This document shows positions 18,225 to 27,161 of a stretch of DNA of 64,000 nt, in pieces. The position numbers were made by a program, and so were the translations under genes. Numbering within the stretch: position 1 is the stretch's first letter; each line of letters starts with the position of its first letter. The notes beneath the pieces are model-generated. The model did not search any database, was not told where the DNA came from, and worked only from the letters and a program-made list of their open reading frames with translations. Source of the DNA: Bacillus sp. 2205SS5-2. Lineage in GTDB: Bacteria; Bacillota; Bacilli; Bacillales; Bacillaceae_K. Location of the stretch: positions 62,001 to 126,000 of the forward strand of contig NZ_JAYKTS010000003.1 of the NCBI RefSeq assembly GCF_037024155.1, written 5' to 3'.

Positions 18225-21200
18225 TAAAATTCGTTTTACCAATGTTGTGTATGAAGAGGGAATGAAGCGCTATAATGATGAGATTTTTAACTTTGATGGC
18301 TATAACGGAGCCATTTTATTAGAAAATGGCGGAGGAAAGACCGTGTTCATCCAGACCGCTCTCCAAGCCATTATTCCTCATACGAATCTATCTGACCGGA
18401 AAATAAAGCAGACTCTTCAGCTTGATAATTATCCGGCGCATATCGCAATCGAGTGGATTTTATCAGAACAGCCCCGCCGTTATGTCGTCACATGCGTTAG
18501 CTTGTTTTTAACCAAGGATGGATTAGGATCATATCGCTATGTATACTCTTATCAGCATGGTGACCGTCATGGAATCGATGATATTCCCTTTGTGCGAAAA
18601 GATTCGAATCGCCCAGCAGATCGCGGTGAAATCTCAGATTATTATCAACAAATGGCTCAGCAGCAGATGAATGCGCAAACCTTCTCCACCATTAAAGCAT
18701 TCCAACGTCATATTGAAGAGCAGTATCATATTATTGCGAATGAATGGGAAAATATCGTCAAAATTAATAGCGCTGAAGGTGGAGTAGAGGCCTTCTTTGA
18801 CGATTGTAAGCAAACGAATCAGTTGCTTGATCGTTTATTGATTCCGACGGTAGAAGGTGCGATTACGGGCCACGAAGAGAATTCCTTCGCGGACACATTC
18901 GAAAAGCATCGCTCTAGCTTTAAACTTTATAAAGAACTGAAAGAGCAGATTGAAGAAAACAGAGCTATCGAGGCAGAATTAAACGGCTATGTTGGAACCT
19001 TTGCACGTTTATATGAGATGCAACAAGAGTATGAGCAAAAGAAACAATATGCCAAAGCAGTACTCAATCTTATCCATAACCAGGAGCAGGAAAATAAATC
19101 GTCACTTAAGGTTATGGAAGTAAAGTTTGCGGAGTGGGAAACCCAGAATAGGCTTCATGAGAAGAAAGTCCTTTCGTTAAAAATTCAACAGGAGCAATCG
19201 AAACTGGATGAATTATTGGCCCGGTTTCATGAGTATGAACAAGCTCTAGAGATTGGAAAGGAAGAGTTCGTCCAAGCAAAGAAACATTTTTATTCATTAA
19301 AGCTAGCTGAGTTAAAGAGGCAGCATAAGGAAGAGCAAGAACGACTACAGTCCTTAAATGAAAAGCAAGAGACGCTGGATGAAGAAGAGGATATTGAGGA
19401 AATTAAAGACAAGATTGTCGCTAATAGTGAAGAATTGATGGGGTATTTTGTTTCACAATTAGAAGAGAGCCAAAAACGGCAACAGGAGTTGAAAATCCAA
19501 CAACAGCCTCTGCAAGAAGAAATTCAGCAGCTCGAAATCCAACAGAACAAGGAAGATGAACAACTACTACAGGCAAGAAATGCTTTCAGTCAAAATAAAG
19601 GAAAACTTGATCAAATTACTGAGCAAATGACGAAAGTAAAGAATCGAATTTTAGCGAATCCAGAGCAAGAATCAGTTAAAGAAAGTGTTGGTCAATGGGA
19701 GAAGCGGTTAGTTTTTTTAGATGATCGAATTGTGCAGTTGAAGAATCACAATAAGCAATTAAGCAAAATGATCTTGCAAACGAAAGAAAAGTTAGTAGAG
19801 ATAACCAAAAGGAAAGAGAGTGGTGAGCATGCACAAATTAAGCTAGTGTCAGAAATCCAACATGTGGACAGTCAGCATGCCCAGGTGAAATCGTCACTAG
19901 GTCAATTACGTGCTCCATGGGCGATGATTGATTCCCTTTACTTAAAACAAGACTCCCTTACTCAACAGATATATGATCAAATTCAGCGCTTCTATAAGGA
20001 AACGGATGAGCGTTTGTACAAAGAACGACTCGCCCATCGGTTTATGGATGACTATGAAGGGCAGGATATGTTTTTTGCTGATTCATATGTAGAGAAACAA
20101 CTAAAGCAATGGAGTAATCAGTTTCATTTAATCGAAACGGGCGTGCAGTTTATTCAATCCTTGGGAGATACGGTTACAGAACAGGCAAAAGCTTATCCAT
20201 TATGGCCAGTTACTTTGATTACCACCGAGGGAGACAAAGAAGGGATTAGGAAAAAACTGCAACACCTGAATCAACAGCTTCAATTTCCGGTTGTCGTCAT
20301 TACGATTGAACAAGCACGTAAGATTGTGCAAGGAGAAACCGTCGATACGTATCCGGTTGTTCCCGGTCATTGGCCGCAAAACCAACAAGAAGATCGGTTT
20401 GCTGAATGGAAGCAAACAATGAAGGACAGAGCCGAGGAAGCAACCAGGGCAAGAAAAGAAATAGAAGCGAAAGCAAACGTATGGAAATCTGCAGCAGAAA
20501 AGTTAGCTAGTTTCCTACAAGCTTATCCTTTTGAAGACTATCAAGCTCAGAAGGAGAGGTTAAGTGAACTTGATCAGCAAATCCAGAAAGCGAGAACAGA
20601 ACAAAAAGAACTTCAAAAAAACATAGAAGAGTGGGAGAATCAGACTTCTACCCAACAGGAACGTATTGAGCAGGATACCAATGAGTACAACGGTTTAGAA
20701 GTGAAGGTTGATAAGGCACGTGACTATCTTCAACAAGAAAAAGAGACAAATGAACTCAAAAAATCGCAAGAACAACTTTCAAAGCAAATCAGTGAGTATG
20801 ATCGCCGCCGTTATAGAATTCAAGGACAAATCGAGAGACTAACAGAAGAAAAGGATCAGCTTTATGAACAAGAAAGGAAGGCTGCTTACTCGGATTCGTT
20901 ATTGATGGATGAATCACTTTATCTGGAAGTGAAAAGCTATCGACCTACGTTTACCAATCGGTCCAAATCCATTTTGACAGATATACGACAGGAACTACAA
21001 TTAGATCTAAGAAAGCTATCAACTACAAGAAATGAGATTCAACTCCAGCTTACCCATACGATGAAAGAGATAAAGCGATTGTCAGATGGAGTGGAGGAGT
21101 TGCTCTTAGATCATGGACCTTTAGATGAGGGAGTAAACTTCCCGGTAAATGGTAAGGAGTTAATAGCTGATCTTCGTGAAAAAATGAAAGATTTAGAGAA

Positions 21201-22620
21201 GACTCTAGAAAGCGCATCGATTAAGTTTGGGAAAGCGAATGAGAATAAAATTAAACAGGAAAGTGTTGTCGAAGTAGCACTTAAGCAATTTATTCAGGCA
21301 TTTCCGAACGAGCAGCCTGAGCGTTTTACTACATCCCTAAAAGAAGCAAAAGTAGACCTAAATGAAGAAATGCAACGCTTGAAAGAGAAACGAGCGTACC
21401 TTCAACGAGAACAACACCGGATCGACCAAGAGCTAGCGTCTATTTCTAAAGCGTACCATGAGCTAGACCGGTTTGACGAAGCCCATCATTTTTCAGGACC
21501 ATCTATTCATGCCACTACATTAGGAGAAGGTGAAATTCAGACGTTTACTTATGGGCGAATTGAATTTGTGAAAAACGTGACGAATGAGTTAAAGCGAGGA
21601 AAGGAAAAAGTAGCAAACGAATTGATTCTTGTTGGAAAAGCTAAGGAATCATTCAAATCCTTTTGCAAACTAAAAATCACAAATGTCAAAATGCGTGAAA
21701 TGGCTCGTCAAGGAATTGAAAATAAACAGACTTATCAAGAAGTCGTTGAATTTCATACTCATATGAAAAAACGAATTCAAACGGTGATTAAGTACAATGA
21801 AGAAAGTATGATCAATCATGATAAAGAGTTAGAGCAGTTTGTGACACATATTAATAGCCATTTGGGCACAATCGCCGATGAACTAGCGCTAATTCCGAAA
21901 AAAACTAAGGTCAAAGTAGAAGAAAAATGGAAAGAAATCTATAAGTTTTCCATTCCAGAGTGGACCGAGGAAGAAGGCAAAGCTCGCATCCGTAAGCATG
22001 TCGAATGGATTATGGGACAGCTAGAATCCGAGCGGTTCTTAACTAGCGAGGGGCAAGAGGATTACGGAAAAGTACGGAAAGAAATTGAAACATGGACACA
22101 CTCCAAGCAGCTTTTACGAGTAGTAATGAACCAAGAAATGATCAAAGTGACTTGTCGAAAAGTGACCAACGACAACCAAGTCACCACTAGATCTTACTCC
22201 TGGGAGCAATCCAATGTATGGTCAGGGGGAGAGAAATGGAGTAAAAACATGACCCTCTTCTTAGGCATCCTTAACTATGTAGCTGAAAAACAAAAGCATA
22301 TCGAAGCGAATATGAAACGTCATCGCGTCGTTATTATGGATAATCCATTCGGCAAAGCATCAAGTGATCACGTTCTCAACCCTGTCTTCTTTATTGCCGA
22401 ACAACTTGGCTTCCAAATTATCGCCTTGACGGCTCATGCGGAAGGAAAGTTCTTACGAGATTACTTCCCAGTAATTTATAGCTGCCGCTTACGAAAAGCA
22501 GCTGATTCGACCAAGCAGATTATGACCAAAGTCAAACAGCTACATCAAGCCTACTTCAAGGATCACGAACCCCAAGCTTTGGAGAGACTAGGGGAAGTCG
22601 AGCAAATGGAATTGTTTTAA
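18211..22620 (+). CDS. jetC: Wadjet defence protein JetC (SMC/MukB-like ATPase)
   Basis: 1469 residues. Start is ATG 18211 (MPSISKIRFTNVVYEE) after GGGAGGAGG. Walker A is GAILLENGGGKTVFIQ at about residues 32-47; a long coiled-coil arm, a hinge near the middle (about residues 560-740) and a returning coiled coil follow; ABC signature VWSGGEKWSKN is at about 1336, and Walker B RVVIMDNPFGKAS at about 1372. All ATPase motifs are intact. JetC dimers extrude DNA loops and, with JetA/B/D, eliminate plasmids. Last gene of the operon, followed by a terminator. Subtype was not assigned; the D-A-B-C order and long JetC are clues. Confidence 0.94.
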   Translation: MPSISKIRFTNVVYEEGMKRYNDEIFNFDGYNGAILLENGGGKTVFIQTALQAIIPHTNLSDRKIKQTLQLDNYPAHIAIEWILSEQPRRYVVTCVSLFLTKDGLGSYRYVYSYQHGDRHGIDDIPFVRKDSNRPADRGEISDYYQQMAQQQMNAQTFSTIKAFQRHIEEQYHIIANEWENIVKINSAEGGVEAFFDDCKQTNQLLDRLLIPTVEGAITGHEENSFADTFEKHRSSFKLYKELKEQIEENRAIEAELNGYVGTFARLYEMQQEYEQKKQYAKAVLNLIHNQEQENKSSLKVMEVKFAEWETQNRLHEKKVLSLKIQQEQSKLDELLARFHEYEQALEIGKEEFVQAKKHFYSLKLAELKRQHKEEQERLQSLNEKQETLDEEEDIEEIKDKIVANSEELMGYFVSQLEESQKRQQELKIQQQPLQEEIQQLEIQQNKEDEQLLQARNAFSQNKGKLDQITEQMTKVKNRILANPEQESVKESVGQWEKRLVFLDDRIVQLKNHNKQLSKMILQTKEKLVEITKRKESGEHAQIKLVSEIQHVDSQHAQVKSSLGQLRAPWAMIDSLYLKQDSLTQQIYDQIQRFYKETDERLYKERLAHRFMDDYEGQDMFFADSYVEKQLKQWSNQFHLIETGVQFIQSLGDTVTEQAKAYPLWPVTLITTEGDKEGIRKKLQHLNQQLQFPVVVITIEQARKIVQGETVDTYPVVPGHWPQNQQEDRFAEWKQTMKDRAEEATRARKEIEAKANVWKSAAEKLASFLQAYPFEDYQAQKERLSELDQQIQKARTEQKELQKNIEEWENQTSTQQERIEQDTNEYNGLEVKVDKARDYLQQEKETNELKKSQEQLSKQISEYDRRRYRIQGQIERLTEEKDQLYEQERKAAYSDSLLMDESLYLEVKSYRPTFTNRSKSILTDIRQELQLDLRKLSTTRNEIQLQLTHTMKEIKRLSDGVEELLLDHGPLDEGVNFPVNGKELIADLREKMKDLEKTLESASIKFGKANENKIKQESVVEVALKQFIQAFPNEQPERFTTSLKEAKVDLNEEMQRLKEKRAYLQREQHRIDQELASISKAYHELDRFDEAHHFSGPSIHATTLGEGEIQTFTYGRIEFVKNVTNELKRGKEKVANELILVGKAKESFKSFCKLKITNVKMREMARQGIENKQTYQEVVEFHTHMKKRIQTVIKYNEESMINHDKELEQFVTHINSHLGTIADELALIPKKTKVKVEEKWKEIYKFSIPEWTEEEGKARIRKHVEWIMGQLESERFLTSEGQEDYGKVRKEIETWTHSKQLLRVVMNQEMIKVTCRKVTNDNQVTTRSYSWEQSNVWSGGEKWSKNMTLFLGILNYVAEKQKHIEANMKRHRVVIMDNPFGKASSDHVLNPVFFIAEQLGFQIIALTAHAEGKFLRDYFPVIYSCRLRKAADSTKQIMTKVKQLHQAYFKDHEPQALERLGEVEQMELF

Positions 22621-22648
22621 TAGGTCCCCCGTCCCTATGTCAGTATAG
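22621..22648 (+). repeat. short GTCCC...CTATNTCAGTATAG repeat after jetC
   Basis: GTCCCCCGTCCCTATGTCAG and the following TATAG match the tail of a motif seen directly after other stop codons in the window (36.1, 40.6 and 42.9 kb). Confidence 0.5.
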
Positions 22649-22668
22649 TAAATGGATTCAACCACTCT

Positions 22669-22714
22669 TTCCATACAGGATCAAATTAGTCTTTAATCCT
22701 GTATGGAATTTTAT
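22669..22714 (+). terminator. terminator after the Wadjet operon
   Basis: Perfect 12-bp arms TTCCATACAGGA / TCCTGTATGGAA with a 16-nt loop, then TTTTATTT. Confidence 0.85.
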
Positions 22715-22776
22715 TTGGAGCAATGCGAGTTGAATGGTTTGGGACATGAAACCTGTCACACAGAAAGGAGAATGAT

Positions 22777-23361
22777 ATGAAAGATATTCTCGTTAAATAT
22801 ATGAAGCGATTTATGAATCTAAGTGATAAGGAACTCGAAATAATGACGGCGGATGTACCTGTAAAAACATTCCCAAAAGGGACCGTCTTATTACATCAAG
22901 GGGAGATTCCTAGTAAATGTTACTTTGTTTTAACAGGCTGTGTTCGACAATATGCTGTTGATGAAAATGGTAAGGAGAATACATCCTATTTTTATACGGA
23001 AGAGCACAGTGTGACGATTTTCACTCAGCACTCGACAGATCCAACATCCAGATACTCCTTAAGCTGTCTTGAAGAGTGTATTTTAGTTGTAGGCGACCTA
23101 TTGATTGAGCAGGAAATGTACGATACGCATCCGGATCTTGCGACGATGACACGTAGGATGATGGAAGGAGAAGTCGGCCAAATGCAAGCGGATTTTGCTG
23201 ACTTCATCTCCTCGACGCCTGAACAAAGATTTCAAGCATTACAGATTAAAAGGCCGGAACTAATTGACCGAGTACCACAGCATCAGCTCGCCAGTTATTT
23301 AGGAATGACCCCTGAGTCCTTAAGCCGTATTAAAAAGCGAGTAGAACGAAGGCGGGATTAG
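22777..23361 (+). CDS. Crp/Fnr family transcriptional regulator
   Basis: 194 residues: a cyclic-nucleotide-binding-like beta barrel (VKTFPKGTVLLHQGEIPSKCYFVLTGCVRQYAVDENGKE) and a C-terminal helix-turn-helix (PQHQLASYLGMTPESLSRIKKR). It lacks the Fnr cysteine set and the conserved cAMP-binding RxSxR, so the effector is unknown. AGAAAGGAG precedes the ATG. Convergent with and overlapping by 4 bp the DUF4386 gene, with no terminator between them; in Bacillaceae such Crp genes often sit next to a DUF4386 membrane gene, so they may be functionally linked. Confidence 0.9.
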   Translation: MKDILVKYMKRFMNLSDKELEIMTADVPVKTFPKGTVLLHQGEIPSKCYFVLTGCVRQYAVDENGKENTSYFYTEEHSVTIFTQHSTDPTSRYSLSCLEECILVVGDLLIEQEMYDTHPDLATMTRRMMEGEVGQMQADFADFISSTPEQRFQALQIKRPELIDRVPQHQLASYLGMTPESLSRIKKRVERRRD

Positions 23362-24074
23362 CCAGGCGTTTCTATTTTTCTTCCTTTGAACAGCAACCAC
23401 ATTCCAAAACCAAGCTCACCTGCCATCATCGGTACACTCAAAACTATTTCAAGGCCATCGGTTACATGATCCCAAAGTGGAAAAAAACGATGCAAAATAT
23501 GGATTAGCAGATAGCTTGCCCCCGCAATTACCAGCAGAATACTAATGAAATTTGGAATAGGAATTGCTCGCCTTCCTATTGCTCCAATGACTAAAAGATG
23601 TGCACCAAATACGATTAATCCGATCGACCAAATCGATTCAAAAGCCAAGATAGAACTCGTAACTTCTGAAACTAGTTGAGCGTCTGAAGTTAGGTCAAAA
23701 GATATCTTCCCCTGTACGAGGTTATGAGCGATCACTAACCGAGAGACAGCTGCAGCAAGGATGCCTGTATAGACAAGACGGAGTATTCCAGCTAAGAGTG
23801 AATAGCCTGGATGGTAAGGCTTTAAGAACATATAGAATGCCCATGAAACGAGAAGATCTGTTAGAATAATTACTCCCCATCCAATAAGCTCGAATCGAAA
23901 TAAGGGAAGCGAAGTTTGAATATTTTTGAATGTGACGGCAGGATCTTCAACAACTAATGAAGTGTGAACATATCCGTAGGAGAAAATTGCGGCGATGGTC
24001 ATGATGAGTAAAGAGATAGCTGCAACCATGGCTGAAGAATGCTGGCTATTTGTAGAGTTAATTTCTGTTGTCAT
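23358..24074 (-). CDS. DUF4386 family membrane protein
   Basis: About 238 residues with six hydrophobic segments (for example VAAISLLIMTIAAIFSYGYVH, LIGWGVIILTDLLVSWAFYMFL, YSLLAGILRLVYTGILAAAV, ISILLVIAGASYLLIHIL). The pairs RFELIGW and GILRLVYTG are typical of DUF4386. Start chosen at ATG 24074 because AAAGGGGG precedes it; the longer frame to 24113 lacks a site. Function unknown; integral to the cytoplasmic membrane. Its 3' end overlaps the convergent Crp-type gene by 4 bp. Confidence 0.85.
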   Translation of the reverse strand: MTTEINSTNSQHSSAMVAAISLLIMTIAAIFSYGYVHTSLVVEDPAVTFKNIQTSLPLFRFELIGWGVIILTDLLVSWAFYMFLKPYHPGYSLLAGILRLVYTGILAAAVSRLVIAHNLVQGKISFDLTSDAQLVSEVTSSILAFESIWSIGLIVFGAHLLVIGAIGRRAIPIPNFISILLVIAGASYLLIHILHRFFPLWDHVTDGLEIVLSVPMMAGELGFGMWLLFKGRKIETPG

Positions 24075-24180
24075 AATGAACCCCCTTTCGTGCTTATTAG
24101 TAGTGTATATCAAAAGTAAAGGGAATTCATTGACTTAAATCAATAGGTAATGGTTGTTGTTGAGATACTTGTTTTTAGAA

Positions 24181-24341
24181 GGCTGTTTTTGCAAAGATTG
24201 TGGCTTTTCGTATCAGTTAATCATCTGTAATATAGCTTTGTTTCGGGCATCATTTCGTCTGTTTTTGATAGAAATCAACAATGAAATGGAGGATTTAATC
24301 AAAAATTAGATGAAATAGCCACAATGTATACGAAAAGAGCC
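24181..24341 (+). mobile_element. MITE copy D (first of a tandem pair)
   Basis: 161 bp, highly similar to copies C, E and H. It is separated from copy E by exactly 8 bp (TTTAGAAA). The left flank is TTTTAGAA. The upstream stretch 24075-24180 contains the promoter area of the DUF4386 gene. Confidence 0.85.
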
Positions 24342-24349
24342 TTTAGAAA

Positions 24350-24510
24350 GGCTGTTTTCGCAAAGTTTGTTGCTTTTCGTACCAGTCTATAAACGTTGAT
24401 ATAGCTTTGTTTCGGGCATCATTTCGTCTATTTTTAATGAAAATCAACAGTGAAATGGGCTATTTAATCAAAAATTAGATGAAATAGCCACAATGTATAC
24501 GAAAAGAGCC
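24350..24510 (+). mobile_element. MITE copy E (second of a tandem pair)
   Basis: 161 bp with identical 8-bp flanks TTTAGAAA at 24342-24349 and 24511-24518. The pair D-E therefore shows three staggered copies of one target sequence, explained by insertion next to an existing copy or by tandem duplication. Confidence 0.85.
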
Positions 24511-24593
24511 TTTAGAAAAGAATGAATAAATAGCCAATTCCATTTGAGAATATTGTATTATTAGAATAGTTTAAATTAAGATAGGTGATACGG

Positions 24594-26378
24594 ATGTCTG
24601 TTCGGAATGTTGAAAGAGTCATTAATAAGAGTGTTGTTACACTCTGTATTCTTCTACTTGTTATTTTGTTTAGTCCCGAGGTATCACAGGCAAAAGAAAC
24701 ACAAAAAGGGATCAAGTTAGGTCTTCATTATGAAGTACTAGTCGATCCCACGAATGACATAACGATTGAAGATTTGCTGACAGGGAAATATGATGAAAAT
24801 TTTGTTCCTAGTGAATCTGAATATCAATATTTTGGTTATACATTTGACACGATTTAGTTAAGGTTGAATCTAGTAGACTTTCAAGCTCAGATCAATATTG
24901 ATGATGTATTATGGTATGAATTCGCTGATAAAATAGAGTCGGTGGATGCGTTTTTTGTAAAGAGCAATCAAAGCTTTGAGGAACATAACGGAGGAATTAA
25001 TGCCTTACGAACGAGGGACGTTCCTTATCGTTCGATTCTTTTTAAATTAGAGGATCCCGAAATTGAGAAGATTTACATAAGATTAGAAGCAAGTCAAATT
25101 CCCATCATGCAAAACTCAAATCTTTACAGCACGGAAAGTTTGCTTAATAGAATTATTCACTATAAATTCAACACGGGGATATTCTATGGCTTCATGATTT
25201 CGCTTGCCTTCTACAATCTCTTTTTATTTTTCATTTTAAGAGAAAGGGCGTATTTATTCTACGTTTTATACATTTTTTCGTTTATTTTCCTACAAATAGC
25301 CATGAATGGACTCGATATAGAGTATTTTGGAAAAATTTTTCCTGCTGTGTTTATTGTTGATTTTCTGGACTATGCTGCACTGCTTACCTGTGTATGTATG
25401 ATTTTATTTAGTAAAGCTTTTCTTCAATTAGCTGTTTATTTACCCATATTAAATAAGGTTCTATCACTCTTAATGTATACCACTGTGTTAACGATATTGC
25501 TGTTCTCATTTATCCCAGATCAACTGACAAATACATTAGGTCCGTTACTTGCCGTAATAATCACGAGCATATTATGGTTAGCTGGATTGCGGGTAATGCT
25601 TCGAGGCCATAAAAGTGCGAGGTACTATTTAATTGGCTGGAGTATCCTGCTAATATCCATCACGATTCAAGCGTTTTCTTTCTTAGGGATCTTCCCAAAC
25701 CATCCTTTAATTTATGAAGTGATTCCGCAGACGGCTGCCGCATTAGAAGCACTTTTCCTATCTATTGCCCTAGCGGATCGAATTAAGATATTGAAAGAAG
25801 AAAAACAAGAGGCGCAAGAGGCACTCAATCATAAATTAGAGGAGTTGGTAGCACTTCGTACAACAGAATTAGATAGTGCAATGAAACAGCTTGAAAGTCT
25901 TTCGAACATAGACCAGCTCACGAAAGTGTATAATCGAAGAAAACTAGATCAAGTGATTGATTTAGAAATTAGCAAGAGGAAAAAAGATGATACAAATTTG
26001 TCCATTATTCTACTCGATATTGACTATTTTAAGAAGATAAATGATGAATATGGCCATCAAATCGGTGATCAGGTTCTAGTGAAAGTAGCAGAGGGGGTCG
26101 GCTCATTGCTTCATAGGGATATGACTTTTGGACGATGGGGTGGAGAGGAATTTTTGATTATCTGCCCGAACCTTTCACTAATCCAAGCGAAAAGTTATGC
26201 AGAACAAATTCGTTCTACAATAGAATCTATGAACCTCTCGATAGACTATCACCTAACTTGTAGTTTAGGGGTCACGTTCTATGAGAGCGGAGAATCTTGG
26301 GGTACGTTGATGTCAAGAACGGATAAAGCCTTATATAAAGCGAAGCACCTGGGTCGTAATCGAGTCGAAGTGGCCTGA
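24594..26378 (+). pseudogene. 7TMR-DISM/GGDEF diguanylate cyclase interrupted by in-frame TAG
   Basis: One reading frame, broken only by TAG at 24855-24857 (codon 88). Before it: signal peptide (VVTLCILLLVILFSPEVSQA) and the start of the extracytoplasmic 7TMR-DISM sensor domain (YQYFGYTFDTI). After it, same frame: LRLNLVDFQAQINI, seven membrane helices (about residues 195-390), and a GGDEF domain with intact GRWGGEEFLII. The family has Trp-Leu-Arg at the break, so TGG to TAG is the simplest cause. ATG 24594 follows AGGTGA. A fragment restarting at TTG 24864 would lack the signal peptide. Probably inactive unless suppressed. Confidence 0.85.
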
Positions 26379-26447
26379 GATGGACAAGGGGACTGCGCAT
26401 ACTACGTCCTGAATCAGCAGTTAAAGTTATTGAATAGGAGGATTAGA

Positions 26448-26978
26448 ATGTCAGAATTCACAAAAGCTACTAAATGTAATATTAGAACCGCAACGATCGA
26501 CGATGCAGAAGTTGTACTAGATATACAGATTTCGGTCTTTTCTGAAGGCGATTATTTTATTTCAGAATCTGAAGAGTTTTCTAAAACCCCGGCAGAACAA
26601 AGAGAATGGATACAGGGCTTACTAGAGAATGAAAAGAATACCTTACTTGTAGCTGAAGTAAACGGTGAGGTTGTTGGGTGGGTTGTTTTTATTTCACAAG
26701 ATAGAAAGAGAACAGCTCATACAGGATCATTTGGGATCATGATTAGTAAAAAATACAGAGGAATAGGGGTGGGGAAACGCCTCCTTACAGCCTTATTGGA
26801 TTGGGCTGAGAAAAATCCTCTAATTGAAAAGGTAAGCTTGGGGGTGTTTTCAACAAATGATAGAGCCATTTCCATGTACCGAAAAATGGGATTCACTGAA
26901 GAAGGTAGAAAAATAAAAGAATTTAAGATGAAAGAAAACGTATATGTTGATGACATTCTTATGTACAAATTAGTTTAA
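26448..26978 (+). CDS. GNAT family N-acetyltransferase
   Basis: 176 residues with the GNAT order: IRTATIDDAEVVLDIQ at the N terminus, TLLVAEVNGEVVGWVVF (beta2-beta4), FGIMISKKYRGIGVGKRLLTALLDWA containing the acetyl-CoA motif (R-G-I-G-V-G) at about residues 100-115, and a C-terminal NDRAISMYRKMGFTEEG. ATG 26448 follows AGGAGG; six codons upstream are open but lack a site. The acceptor is unknown. Single-gene unit. Confidence 0.92.
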   Translation: MSEFTKATKCNIRTATIDDAEVVLDIQISVFSEGDYFISESEEFSKTPAEQREWIQGLLENEKNTLLVAEVNGEVVGWVVFISQDRKRTAHTGSFGIMISKKYRGIGVGKRLLTALLDWAEKNPLIEKVSLGVFSTNDRAISMYRKMGFTEEGRKIKEFKMKENVYVDDILMYKLV

Positions 26979-27046
26979 CTTAGACGAGGTGCCTGTCCCC
27001 TGTCCCAATGGATAGCAGGGAGGACTCAAATAAAGAGTTCTCCCCT
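26979..27046 (+). repeat. GGTGCCTGTCCC repeat and GGGAGGACTC hairpin after the acetyltransferase gene
   Basis: GAGGTGCCTGTCCCCTGTCCC follows the stop and belongs to the GGGACAGG palindrome family. A hairpin GGGAGGACTC / GAGTTCTCCC (27018-27044) follows but lacks a T-run. Confidence 0.4.
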
Positions 27047-27161
27047 ACTAACACGTTTTGGTTTTTGAGCTAGGAATTTAATCAATTTCAACAATAATAG
27101 GGGCATTAGATCAATAATTACAGAACCAACTGCTCAGTCAGAGATGATGATAGACTGATAG

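Noticed and set aside
24855-24857. Programmed readthrough or pyrrolysine at TAG
   Set aside because: No pyrrolysine genes or known readthrough context are seen; replacement of a conserved Trp codon by one base change is simpler.
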